In this document: piece by piece, positions 7,138 through 12,781 of the stretch | Position numbering within the stretch: position 1 is the first letter of the stretch | Layout of the letters: each line of letters opens with the position of its first letter | NCBI GenBank assembly: GCA_029983575.1 | Contig: JASBZE010000050.1 | Coordinates: forward strand, 1-12,781 | From: Peptostreptococcaceae bacterium | GTDB taxonomy: Bacteria > Bacillota > Clostridia > Peptostreptococcales > Peptostreptococcaceae | DNA length: 12,781 bases | Direction: 5' to 3' | Made by a program: the position numbers and the translations under genes | Notes under the pieces: model-generated | The model's database searches: none | What the model saw: the letters and a program-made list of their open reading frames with translations, nothing else | Told to the model about the DNA's origin: nothing

Positions 7138-8484
7138 TCAATACGAAAAATGGTCAATACTATTTAATTCATTAACACACATTACAATACCAACTATTAT
7201 CATCAATAAATCAACTGCCGGCTCTGCCCACCAAACAGCACTACTTCCAAAAATTTTAGGAAGTATTAACATAGCTGGAACAAATAATATTAGTTGTCTT
7301 AACATAACAATTTTACCGGCCTTTTTACCATCACCAATCGCTTGGAAAAATGTTATCGTCATAACCATTACTCCATACAAAATAAATACTGAGTAAAACA
7401 TTCTAAAATTATTTAACCCTTGAGATATTATTTCTTCGCTTACATTAAAACCTGAAAGAATCTCTCTTGTAAATATTTGTGCCGGTATCCAAAATATCGC
7501 TGCTAGTACAAGTCCACCTATACAAAAAACTTTCATGGCATCCCTTACCCTATCATATTTTTTAGCACCGAAATTTGTTCCAACAACCGGTTGAAGCCCT
7601 TGGCTCATCCCCCAAAGCGGAATAAATGAAAATGCATAAATCCTAAGAGTTGCCGCCATTAATGTACCAAATGTTTCTCCTCCATATAGAAATGCTTGTT
7701 TAAATAAAAGTGTCTGTTGAATCATAAAGAAAACTTGCATAATCATTGCAGAAACTCCTACACCAAACATCTCTTTATAAACTTCTTTATATTTTCTAAT
7801 TTTTCCTATCTTTACATTTTCGCTTTTGTTTTTGAAATAATATAAGGTTACAATAGCTTGGATGACTTGAGCTGTTACGGTTGCAATTGCAGCCCCTTCT
7901 ATTCCATATTCACCCATTGACTTCATAAGAATTGGATCGAGGGCAATATTTATAAATGCTCCCATAGCCATAATTCCCATGGCCCTTTTCATAAGACCTT
8001 CTCCACGCATAACCATGTTTGCCGACTGAGTAAAGTTTACAAAAATAGATCCTAAGAATAACACTCTTAAATATCTAACTCCGAGTGCTTTAATCTCTCC
8101 ACTTGCACCTACTAAGTCAAGAAAATGTGGAGCTAAAATTATTCCTCCAACTGTAATTATTATGGAAAATAAAATGACAAAATAAATTAAATTTCCCATA
8201 ATCTTATCTACAGTCTCTCTATCTCCTTTCCCAAGGGCTCTTGATAAAATTGATGCACTTCCCACACCAAGTAAAGTTGATGTACCACTGTTAAAAAATG
8301 TAAGTGGAAGTGCAACAGCACAAGCAGTCATTGCACTTTGTCCGATGATATTTCCCGCAAAAATTCCATCCATCAGTGGATATAACCCTATAACTATCAT
8401 TCCAATAACAGCTGGAATTGATAGTTGAAACATTAAAGATAGCGGACTTTTTGTTAGAAGTTGTTCTTTCATATCCTGTTTCAT
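7138..8484 (-). CDS. MATE family multidrug efflux transporter (MepA-like)
   Basis: This 448-residue integral membrane protein should have twelve membrane segments and export cationic drugs, dyes or toxins by Na+ or H+ antiport. The first half has the typical start (SIPAVIGMIVIGLYPLMDGIFAG) followed by GVGSASILSRALGKGD. The second half has the matching GMSQGLQPVVGTNFGAKKYDR segment, as expected for the two-fold MATE architecture. GGAGGG lies 7 nt before the ATG. It lies 86 bp downstream of tetR on the same strand and is probably co-transcribed with and controlled by it. Oddity: the last seven codons (residues 442-448, SIDHFSY) and the stop are repeat DNA, nearly identical to 9761-9782, so the natural C-terminus was probably replaced or extended. 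The substrate cannot be told from the sequence. Confidence 0.95.
   Translation of the reverse strand: MKQDMKEQLLTKSPLSLMFQLSIPAVIGMIVIGLYPLMDGIFAGNIIGQSAMTACAVALPLTFFNSGTSTLLGVGSASILSRALGKGDRETVDKIMGNLIYFVILFSIIITVGGIILAPHFLDLVGASGEIKALGVRYLRVLFLGSIFVNFTQSANMVMRGEGLMKRAMGIMAMGAFINIALDPILMKSMGEYGIEGAAIATVTAQVIQAIVTLYYFKNKSENVKIGKIRKYKEVYKEMFGVGVSAMIMQVFFMIQQTLLFKQAFLYGGETFGTLMAATLRIYAFSFIPLWGMSQGLQPVVGTNFGAKKYDRVRDAMKVFCIGGLVLAAIFWIPAQIFTREILSGFNVSEEIISQGLNNFRMFYSVFILYGVMVMTITFFQAIGDGKKAGKIVMLRQLILFVPAMLILPKIFGSSAVWWAEPAVDLLMIIVGIVMCVNELNSIDHFSY
7139..7164 (+). repeat. Truncated B-type element (left arm only) inside the end of the MATE gene
   Basis: Positions 7139-7160 match 9761-9782, the spacer and left arm of element B4, in 20 of 22 bases (shared AAAAATGGTCAATAC). 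The arm starts 117 bp after B2, in register with the array. The core and right arm are absent; MATE coding sequence continues instead. Confidence 0.7.
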
Positions 8485-8570
8485 TATATTCCCTCCATTT
8501 TATTTATATTTTTATTTTAAAGAAAAATAGTTTTCCTAAAGTGTAATAAATATGTGAAAAGCTCTATATA

Positions 8571-9146
8571 TTAACTTCTTAATGCTTCAGCTATCATCTT
8601 TATTAACATCTCTTTCTCTAGCAAAAAATTTTCTCTAGTTTTTAATACTTCACATGAAAGTATAAATGTATTTATCAAATCTGCAATTAATTCATAGTGA
8701 TTCTTTAAAATTTCAATATCATTATCGCCAAATAAATCTATAAGATTTTCAAATACCTCATTTTTTAACCTCTTATATAACTCCTCTAAATTCTTGTCAT
8801 AGGGTATTTCTTGTAAAAACATAGCATACACTGAAATGAATTCGTCTTCAGTTAACATTTTGTCCACTATTATTTTAGCTAGAGTTTCAGTAAAGTTTAA
8901 ATCTGTTTTTTCTTTTAATGTTATATCTATAGCCCTAGCTCTTCTCTTATTTCCATCATCCATAATTTCATAAAGAATCTCGTTAACACTTCCATAATGA
9001 TGATATAATCCACCTCTGGATAATCCAGTATCATGCATTATATCTTCCATTACAACATTTCTAAGTCCTTTTTCTATAATTATTTTCATCGCTGATCTTT
9101 TTATTTGTTCTTTCCTTTCCTCAGAACTCATTCTTATCCTTACCAT
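8571..9146 (-). CDS. TetR family transcriptional regulator, probable repressor of the MATE operon
   Basis: The 191-residue protein has an N-terminal TetR helix-turn-helix, with the HTH at about residues 33-52 (EDIMHDTGLSRGGLYHHYGS). This is followed by an all-helical C-terminal ligand-binding and dimer region without strong family markers, so the inducer cannot be guessed. AAGGGAG lies upstream of the ATG at 9146; Met6 is a possible alternative start with its own AAGG. The gene comes first in a two-gene minus-strand unit with the MATE pump 86 bp downstream. An imperfect 22-bp palindrome sits between the predicted -10 box and the RBS, which fits autorepression. The tetR-MATE stretch looks more AT-rich than pyc or the ilv genes and lies between long direct repeats, which suggests horizontal acquisition. 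Confidence 0.92.
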   Translation of the reverse strand: MVRIRMSSEERKEQIKRSAMKIIIEKGLRNVVMEDIMHDTGLSRGGLYHHYGSVNEILYEIMDDGNKRRARAIDITLKEKTDLNFTETLAKIIVDKMLTEDEFISVYAMFLQEIPYDKNLEELYKRLKNEVFENLIDLFGDNDIEILKNHYELIADLINTFILSCEVLKTRENFLLEKEMLIKMIAEALRS

Positions 9147-9161
9147 TTAATAGTCTCCCTT

Positions 9162-9183
9162 TTATCGACACCCGCGTCGGTAA
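9162..9183. promoter_or_regulatory. Probable TetR operator
   Basis: This imperfect 22-bp palindrome has half-sites TTATCGACACC and CGCGTCGGTAA, with 8 of 11 base pairs complementary. It starts 16 nt upstream of the tetR ATG and covers roughly +5 to +26 of the predicted transcript. Its GC-rich CGAC/GTCG centre stands out from the surrounding AT-rich DNA. Binding by the adjacent TetR protein is inferred from position. Confidence 0.6.
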
Positions 9184-9194
9184 TATATATTTTT

Positions 9195-9223
9195 ATAATA
9201 TAACACTTCTCAATAATAATCAA
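9195..9223 (-). promoter_or_regulatory. Probable tetR-MATE promoter
   Basis: On the minus strand TTGATT (9223 to 9218) is separated by 17 nt from TATTAT (9200 to 9195). An overlapping alternative is TTGAGA (9213 to 9208) with TATATA (9189 to 9184), spacer 18. Either places the operator at or just after the transcription start. Confidence 0.5.
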
Positions 9224-9284
9224 TACTTATTTAAAAAAATGTTCAAGTTTTTGTTAAAACTTAAGAATAATAATCTATATAAAA

Positions 9285-9322
9285 ACCGGTTATAAATATG
9301 TATTTACATAAATATAACCGGT
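9285..9322. repeat. Palindrome without a core (ACCGGTTATA arms)
   Basis: ACCGGTTATAAATATG and CATAAATATAACCGGT are complementary in 14 of 16 positions around a 6-nt TATTTA loop. The arms end in ATG/CAT as in the B elements, but the conserved core is missing. It could be a coreless relative of the arrayed elements or an unrelated hairpin. Confidence 0.6.
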
Positions 9323-9418
9323 AAACTACTATATACAGCTCTTCATAAATTAAATCACCTTATGATATAGTATTTTCGATAATTAACTTCTATTAATTTC
9401 TTTATGAGCGATCATGTA

Positions 9419-9490
9419 ATGGTTAATGAATGTGTAACGCTCACTTGCAGGCAAGCTAAGTTACACTTCACATATCTTTGACATTTTTTT
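9419..9490 (+). repeat. Palindromic element A3 (decayed right arm)
   Basis: It has the same left arm type as A2 and A4 (ATGGTTAATGAATGTG) and the same inner hairpin CTTGCAGGCAAG. The core at 9438-9467 carries one change (AGTGTAAC for AGCGTAAC on the minus strand). The right arm has diverged (CACATATCTTTGACATT), so the outer stem is broken. Confidence 0.8.
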
Positions 9491-9535
9491 CGGATAATTA
9501 ACACACTAATAATTACTTTATCGTTAGTTCACGTA

Positions 9536-9605
9536 ATGGTTAATGTATGTGCAACGCTCACTTGCAGGCAAGCTGAGTTACGCTTATGCACATATCATTA
9601 ACCAT
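9536..9605 (+). repeat. Palindromic element A4 (arm type GGTTAATG)
   Basis: This 70-bp element is almost identical to A2, with arms ATGGTTAATG and CATTAACCAT and an inner perfect CTTGC/GCAAG hairpin. Core 9555-9584. It starts exactly 117 bp after A3. Confidence 0.9.
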
Positions 9606-9658
9606 CTTTATGTTATTGAAATAAATCAATTATTATAGAATTTGTTATTCACGTAAAA

Positions 9659-9726
9659 AACGGTCTAAACTATGCAGGAGCGTAACGTTACACAATTCAG
9701 TGAGCGAGTGCATAGTTTTGACCGTT
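9659..9726 (+). repeat. Palindromic element B3
   Basis: The left arm AACGGTCTAAACTATGCA and right arm TGCATAGTTTTGACCGTT pair except at one position. The 32-nt core at 9677-9708 is identical to those of B1 and B2. Confidence 0.9.
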
Positions 9727-9770
9727 TACTTAGTTAGCAAAACCATTCATTATTTTTCATCAATATAAAA

Positions 9771-9840
9771 AATGGTCAATACGGTTGTAGGAGCGTAACA
9801 TCACATAATTCAGTGAGCGAGTGCATTTGTTTGGGGTGTT
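9771..9840 (+). repeat. Palindromic element B4 (degenerate arms)
   Basis: The core at 9790-9821 is conserved (AGCGTAAC-N12-AGTGAGCG), but the arms AATGGTCAATACGG and GTTTGGGGTGTT pair poorly, helped only by several G-U type pairs. It looks like a decaying copy. It starts 112 bp after B3. Confidence 0.75.
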
Positions 9841-9891
9841 TTTAGGTTCTAACAAGCCCTACACTTTATTAAATTTATTTATGACATAAAT

Positions 9892-9959
9892 AACGCCCAA
9901 GACTATGTAGGAGCGTAACGTCACACATCCTAGTGAGCGAGTACATAATCTTGGGCGTT
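9892..9959 (+). repeat. Palindromic element B5 (arm type ACGCCCAAGACTATG)
   Basis: The arms AACGCCCAAGACTATGTA and TACATAATCTTGGGCGTT pair in 17 of 18 positions. Their sequence differs from the B2 arms at several positions that changed on both sides together. The core at 9910-9941 keeps the flanks AGCGTAAC and AGTGAGCG. On the minus strand it begins 20 nt after the ilvD stop, where its hairpin could slow or end transcription, though no clear U-run follows. Confidence 0.9.
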
Positions 9960-9979
9960 TATCCCTATATATCAAATAT

Positions 9980-11644
9980 TTATTTTAGTACTGCTCCCAG
10001 ATCCGAAGTACTCACTAACTTTCTATATCTAGAAAGCCACCCCTTTACATCTCTATTTTCTTTCGGAGTAAAATTATCTAACCTATTTTTTAGTTCTTCA
10101 TCGCTAATCTTTAAATTAATCCTATAATTAGGTATGTCAATTTCGATTATATCTCCCTCTTTAATAACCCCTATTGCACCACCTTGTGCTGCCTCAGGAG
10201 ATACGTGTCCTATCGACGCCCCACGTGAAGCTCCAGAAAATCTACCGTCTGTAATTAACGCAACATCTTCATCTAGTTTCATACCAGCTAAGGCGGAAGT
10301 TGGATTTAACATTTCTCTCATTCCAGGACCACCCTTAGGTCCTTCATATCTAATTACGACGACGTCTTTTTTCTTTATTTGCCCCGAGTAAATCGCCTCT
10401 ATGGCATCTTCTTCACTGTCAAAAACCCTCGCCGGACCTGAGTGAACTAACATTACATCTTTAACGGCACTTCTTTTTACTACACAGCCATTTTTTGCTA
10501 TATTCCCGAATAACATCGCCAATCCACCAACTTCTGAATATGGGTTATCAATACTTCTAATTACATTTTCATTTTTATTAAAGGAGTTTTTTATATTATC
10601 GCCCAAGCTTTTACCTGTAACTGTCGGTACTTCTAGGTCAAGCAGGCTTTTTTTCGCCAGTTCTTTTTGAACTGCGCCTATTCCCCCAGCAAAGTATAAG
10701 TCTTCTATATGAGTGGGGCCAGCCGGAGCTAGGTGACAGATATTTGGGGTAGATTCTGATATTTTATTAAATAAGTTTAAATCTACTTTTATATCCGCCT
10801 CTGTAGCTATGGCAAGAAGATGAAGTACTGTGTTAGTTGAACATCCGAGTGCCATATCTGTAACTATTGCGTTATGAACACTCTCAGGATTTATTATATC
10901 CTTGATTTTTACGTCATTTCTTAGCAGCTCCATAACTTGATATCCCGCATCTCTAGCAAGTGCATTTCTCTGAGAAAAAACAGCTGGCAGAGTCCCATTT
11001 CCCGGTAGTGCTAGTCCAATCGCCTCTGCTAGGCAATTCATCGAATTGGCAGTGTACATACCCGCACAGCTACCACAGCTCGGACACCCTGACTTTTCGG
11101 TTTGTGTAAGCTCATCTTCTGTAATCATGCCTGCCTTGAAACTACCTACAGCTTCAAAAAGTGATGACAGTGATATTTCTTCATCTCCCATCTTCCCTGC
11201 AAGCATTGGACCACCACTCACCAATATTGTAGGAAGGTTTAATCTCAAAGCACCCATTATCATTCCTGGCACTATTTTATCGCAGTTAGGTACGAGCACT
11301 AGGGCATCTAGTCCATGAGCCATCGCCATAGATTCTACGCTGTCTGCTATAAGTTCCCTTGATGGAAGCGAATATTTCATCCCCTCATGACCCATAGCTA
11401 TACCATCACATACGCCTATTGACGGTATTAGGATTGGCGTGCCCCCATTCATCAGCACTCCTTCTTTAACGCAGGCACTTATCTTATCGAGATTCATATG
11501 CCCCGGTACAATCTCACTATAGGCACTCACAACTCCAACTAGAGGTTTTTCAAGTTGCCTTTCACTGTAGCCCAATGCATAAAATAAACTTCTGTTTGGT
11601 GCTCTCTTTGCTCCCCTTATAACATTATCGCTTTTTAGTTTCAT
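9980..11644 (-). CDS. ilvD: Dihydroxy-acid dehydratase
   Basis: This enzyme dehydrates 2,3-dihydroxy-isovalerate and 2,3-dihydroxy-3-methylvalerate to the 2-keto acids, the third shared step of valine and isoleucine synthesis. It carries an iron-sulphur cluster and Mg2+. The 554 residues are full length. Visible signatures are Asp80 (GVCDGIAMGHEGMKYSLPSRE), Cys121-Asp122-Lys123 (PNCDKIVPGM), Cys187/Cys190/Cys193 (GCPSCGSCAGMYTANSMN) and the C-terminal DGRFSGASRG (466-475) with HVSPEA. The site that is TPCN in plant-type [2Fe-2S] enzymes reads IVPGH here, as I recall for the E. coli enzyme, so an oxygen-labile cluster is possible. An AGAGGT RBS precedes the ATG. It lies 114 bp downstream of ilvC on the same strand and is probably in the same operon, although the AT-rich gap could hide a weak promoter. 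Confidence 0.98.
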   Translation of the reverse strand: MKLKSDNVIRGAKRAPNRSLFYALGYSERQLEKPLVGVVSAYSEIVPGHMNLDKISACVKEGVLMNGGTPILIPSIGVCDGIAMGHEGMKYSLPSRELIADSVESMAMAHGLDALVLVPNCDKIVPGMIMGALRLNLPTILVSGGPMLAGKMGDEEISLSSLFEAVGSFKAGMITEDELTQTEKSGCPSCGSCAGMYTANSMNCLAEAIGLALPGNGTLPAVFSQRNALARDAGYQVMELLRNDVKIKDIINPESVHNAIVTDMALGCSTNTVLHLLAIATEADIKVDLNLFNKISESTPNICHLAPAGPTHIEDLYFAGGIGAVQKELAKKSLLDLEVPTVTGKSLGDNIKNSFNKNENVIRSIDNPYSEVGGLAMLFGNIAKNGCVVKRSAVKDVMLVHSGPARVFDSEEDAIEAIYSGQIKKKDVVVIRYEGPKGGPGMREMLNPTSALAGMKLDEDVALITDGRFSGASRGASIGHVSPEAAQGGAIGVIKEGDIIEIDIPNYRINLKISDEELKNRLDNFTPKENRDVKGWLSRYRKLVSTSDLGAVLK

Positions 11645-11758
11645 ATATACCTCTATCTATTTTATGTTCAATATAAATATTTTCTTATTTTTATACTTAA
11701 TTAGTCTATTTCTATATTTTCTCAAACTTAGTATGCTTATCTTTATTTTATACCTATC

Positions 11759-12751
11759 TTATTTTTCCCAATTCATCATGCTTCTAAGTTCTGCACCGAC
11801 CTCTTCAAGCTGGTGCTCTCCCTCTCTATTTCTCGTAGTCAAGAATTCTATCTTCCTTCCCGAACTAAACTCAGTCATAAATTCTGAAGCAAATTTTCCT
11901 GTTTGTATATCTTCAAGGACCTTTTTCATATTATCCTTTACATCGCTTGTGATTATTTTCTTTCCCTTAGCGTAATCTCCGTATTCAGCAGTATTTGATA
12001 TGGAGTTTCTCATATTTTTAAATCCACCCTCTATTATCATATCTATGATGAGCTTCATCTCGTGGATACATTCAAAATATGCCATTTCAGGTTCATAGCC
12101 AGCTTCTACTAAAGTTTCAAATCCTACCTTCATCAGCTGTGTAACCCCTCCACAAAGCACTGCCTGTTCACCAAATAAATCCGTTTCAGTTTCTTCTTTA
12201 AAGGTGGTTTCTAAAATTCCCGCCCTTCCAGCGCCAATTGAAGAAGCATAAGCTAAAGCTATGTCTTTTGCATCTCCAGTGGCATCCTGATGAACCGCTA
12301 TAAGAGAAGGAACTCCAAACCCAGCCTCAAATTGACTTCTAACAGTGTGACCCGGTCCCTTAGGCGCTACCATAATCACATTTATATCCTCAGATGGTCT
12401 TACGAGATTATAATGTATATTAAATCCGTGAGCATACATCAGGGTATTTCCATCGCTTAAGTTGTCTTTTACCTCTCTATTGTATATATCAGCGGATATC
12501 TCGTCTGGAACTAACATCATAACAATATCCGCCGCCTTACTAGCCTCTGCAACTGTCATAACTTCGAGTCCAGCTCCCTTTGCCTTTTCAATAGACCTTG
12601 AGCCTTCTTTTAGCCCTACAACCACGTCAACTCCACTATCTTTTAAATTTAGAGCATGAGCGTGACCTTGAGATCCAAACCCTATTACTGCAACCTTCTT
12701 TCCCTGCAGAACATCCTTATTACAATCTTTGTCATAGTATTTCTTTATCAT
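11759..12751 (-). CDS. ilvC: Ketol-acid reductoisomerase (class I)
   Basis: This enzyme converts 2-acetolactate or 2-aceto-2-hydroxybutyrate to the dihydroxy acids used by IlvD, using NAD(P)H and Mg2+. The 330 residues match the short class I form. The N-terminal Rossmann domain has GFGSQGHAHALNL (24-36), and the cofactor loop GLKEGSRSIEKA (47-58), with Arg/Ser residues, favours NADPH. Catalytic and metal residues are present: His108 (YAHGF), Asp191 and Glu195 (DLFGEQ), Glu227 and Glu231 (ECIHE), and Ser252 (SNTAEYGDY). AGGAGG lies 5-6 nt before the ATG. It is transcribed ahead of ilvD. The acetolactate synthase genes that usually lie nearby would be beyond the right edge, and the 30 bp left there are too short to judge the leader. 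Confidence 0.98.
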   Translation of the reverse strand: MIKKYYDKDCNKDVLQGKKVAVIGFGSQGHAHALNLKDSGVDVVVGLKEGSRSIEKAKGAGLEVMTVAEASKAADIVMMLVPDEISADIYNREVKDNLSDGNTLMYAHGFNIHYNLVRPSEDINVIMVAPKGPGHTVRSQFEAGFGVPSLIAVHQDATGDAKDIALAYASSIGAGRAGILETTFKEETETDLFGEQAVLCGGVTQLMKVGFETLVEAGYEPEMAYFECIHEMKLIIDMIIEGGFKNMRNSISNTAEYGDYAKGKKIITSDVKDNMKKVLEDIQTGKFASEFMTEFSSGRKIEFLTTRNREGEHQLEEVGAELRSMMNWEK

Positions 12752-12781
12752 AATTTCCTCCTACTTATTTGTCGTATTTAA

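Larger units (their letters stand above)
6791..7160 (+). repeat. Left long direct repeat (L) flanking the tetR-MATE cassette
   Basis: This block of about 370 bp reads A2, spacer, B1, spacer, B2, spacer, then the left arm of a further B-type element that runs into the MATE gene. The block at 9536-9782 has the same order, with very similar spacers as well as similar elements, but has one B unit of about 118 bp fewer. The spacers are similar too (for example GCAAATCCATTCAT against GCAAAACCATTCAT), which shows shared descent of the whole block rather than independent insertions. Confidence 0.8.
9536..9782 (+). repeat. Right long direct repeat (R) flanking the tetR-MATE cassette
   Basis: This block reads A4, spacer, B3, spacer and the left arm of B4, in the same order and orientation as the block at 6791-7160. 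It differs by lacking one B unit. Homologous recombination between the two blocks would remove the MATE and tetR genes. Confidence 0.8.
9147..9979. other. Gene-free region: tetR control region plus right repeat cluster
   Basis: This 833-bp stretch lies between the tetR start and the ilvD stop. From left to right it holds the tetR operator and promoter (to about 9223), an AT-rich segment, a 38-bp palindrome without a core, and then elements A3, A4, B3, B4 and B5. I found no credible open reading frame or known RNA gene in it. Confidence 0.85.

Noticed and set aside
7120..7142. TGATT/AATCA inverted repeat with a T-stretch after the MATE stop as its terminator
   Set aside because: The T-stretch is in the loop rather than after the stem, and on the MATE strand it reads as A residues.
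8485..8570. Hairpin AGGAAAACTATTTTTCT (minus strand) between tetR and the MATE gene as a terminator or operator
   Set aside because: The stem is short and made almost only of A/T pairs with mismatches, without a following T-run. It is likely chance in AT-rich DNA.
6791..9959. Integron attC-like array (arrayed imperfect palindromes of 60-140 bp)
   Set aside because: The arm ends (GTTAATG/CATTAAC, ACGGTC/GACCGT) do not fit the GTTRRRY/RYYYAAC core sites, no cassette genes lie between the elements, and no integrase is present.
9419..9959. CRISPR array
   Set aside because: Repeats of 68-79 bp with varying arms and a step of about 118 bp, spacers similar to each other, and no cas genes. This does not fit a CRISPR.
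9933..10391. Plus-strand frames antisense to ilvD (9933-10127 and 10134-10391)
   Set aside because: They mirror the well-conserved ilvD coding frame, have no RBS, and the first begins inside element B5.
11664..11975. Plus-strand reading frame of 103 residues rich in Leu/Phe/Ser across the ilvC-ilvD gap
   Set aside because: It lies mostly antisense to the ilvC 3' end, has no RBS, and its hydrophobic composition is what AT-rich antisense DNA gives.
12752..12781. T-box or leader attenuator upstream of ilvC
   Set aside because: Only 30 bp of upstream sequence are in the window; they show the RBS and nothing that can be judged as a riboswitch.

Overview
The window looks like part of the chromosome of a low-GC, Gram-positive anaerobe of the class Clostridia. 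The signs are AT-rich DNA with strong AGGAGG-type ribosome binding sites, a secreted protein with three cell-wall-binding type 2 repeats (the kind common in Clostridioides and relatives), a single-chain pyruvate carboxylase, an M29 metallo-aminopeptidase and a MepA-like MATE pump. I cannot name the genus from the sequence alone.

Layout, left to right. (1) Positions 9-80 hold an inverted-repeat element just past the end of a minus-strand gene for a surface protein (three CWB2 repeats plus a C39-like cysteine peptidase, 109-1893). Its start lies 6 nt after the stop of the minus-strand pyruvate carboxylase gene (1900-5343, with the start corrected to an ATG that has a clear RBS). (2) A 209-bp divergent promoter region separates pyc from a plus-strand M29 aminopeptidase (5553-6785, start also corrected). 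The two promoters share a nearly identical 14-bp box in mirror orientation. (3) Positions 6786-7137 contain no gene but hold several hairpin-forming repeats. (4) A tetR-MATE pair follows on the minus strand (7138-9146). A likely operator lies at the tetR transcription start. (5) Positions 9147-9979 contain no gene but hold a second, larger set of the same repeats. (6) Minus-strand ilvD and, upstream of it, ilvC encode two consecutive steps of branched-chain amino acid synthesis. The window ends 30 bp upstream of ilvC.

Functional picture. The housekeeping genes are ordinary: pyruvate carboxylase makes oxaloacetate, the aminopeptidase releases amino acids from peptides, and IlvC/IlvD build valine and isoleucine precursors (and, through valine's precursor, leucine). 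The TetR/MATE pair is a typical self-regulated drug or toxin efflux module.

The unusual content is the repeats. Nine 68-79 bp imperfect palindromes share one small core, AGCGTAAC-N12/14-AGTGAGCG. The outer arms differ between copies, yet in the well-preserved copies the two arms remain complementary to each other. Two clusters of these elements repeat at a near-regular step of 112-123 bp. The clusters form long direct repeats (about 370 and 247 bp) on either side of the tetR-MATE cassette, and the last seven codons plus the stop of the MATE gene are repeat DNA. This suggests that the cassette entered, or can be lost, by recombination between repeat arrays. I do not recognise the family by name. 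No transposase, Cas gene or integrase is present in the window to explain it.
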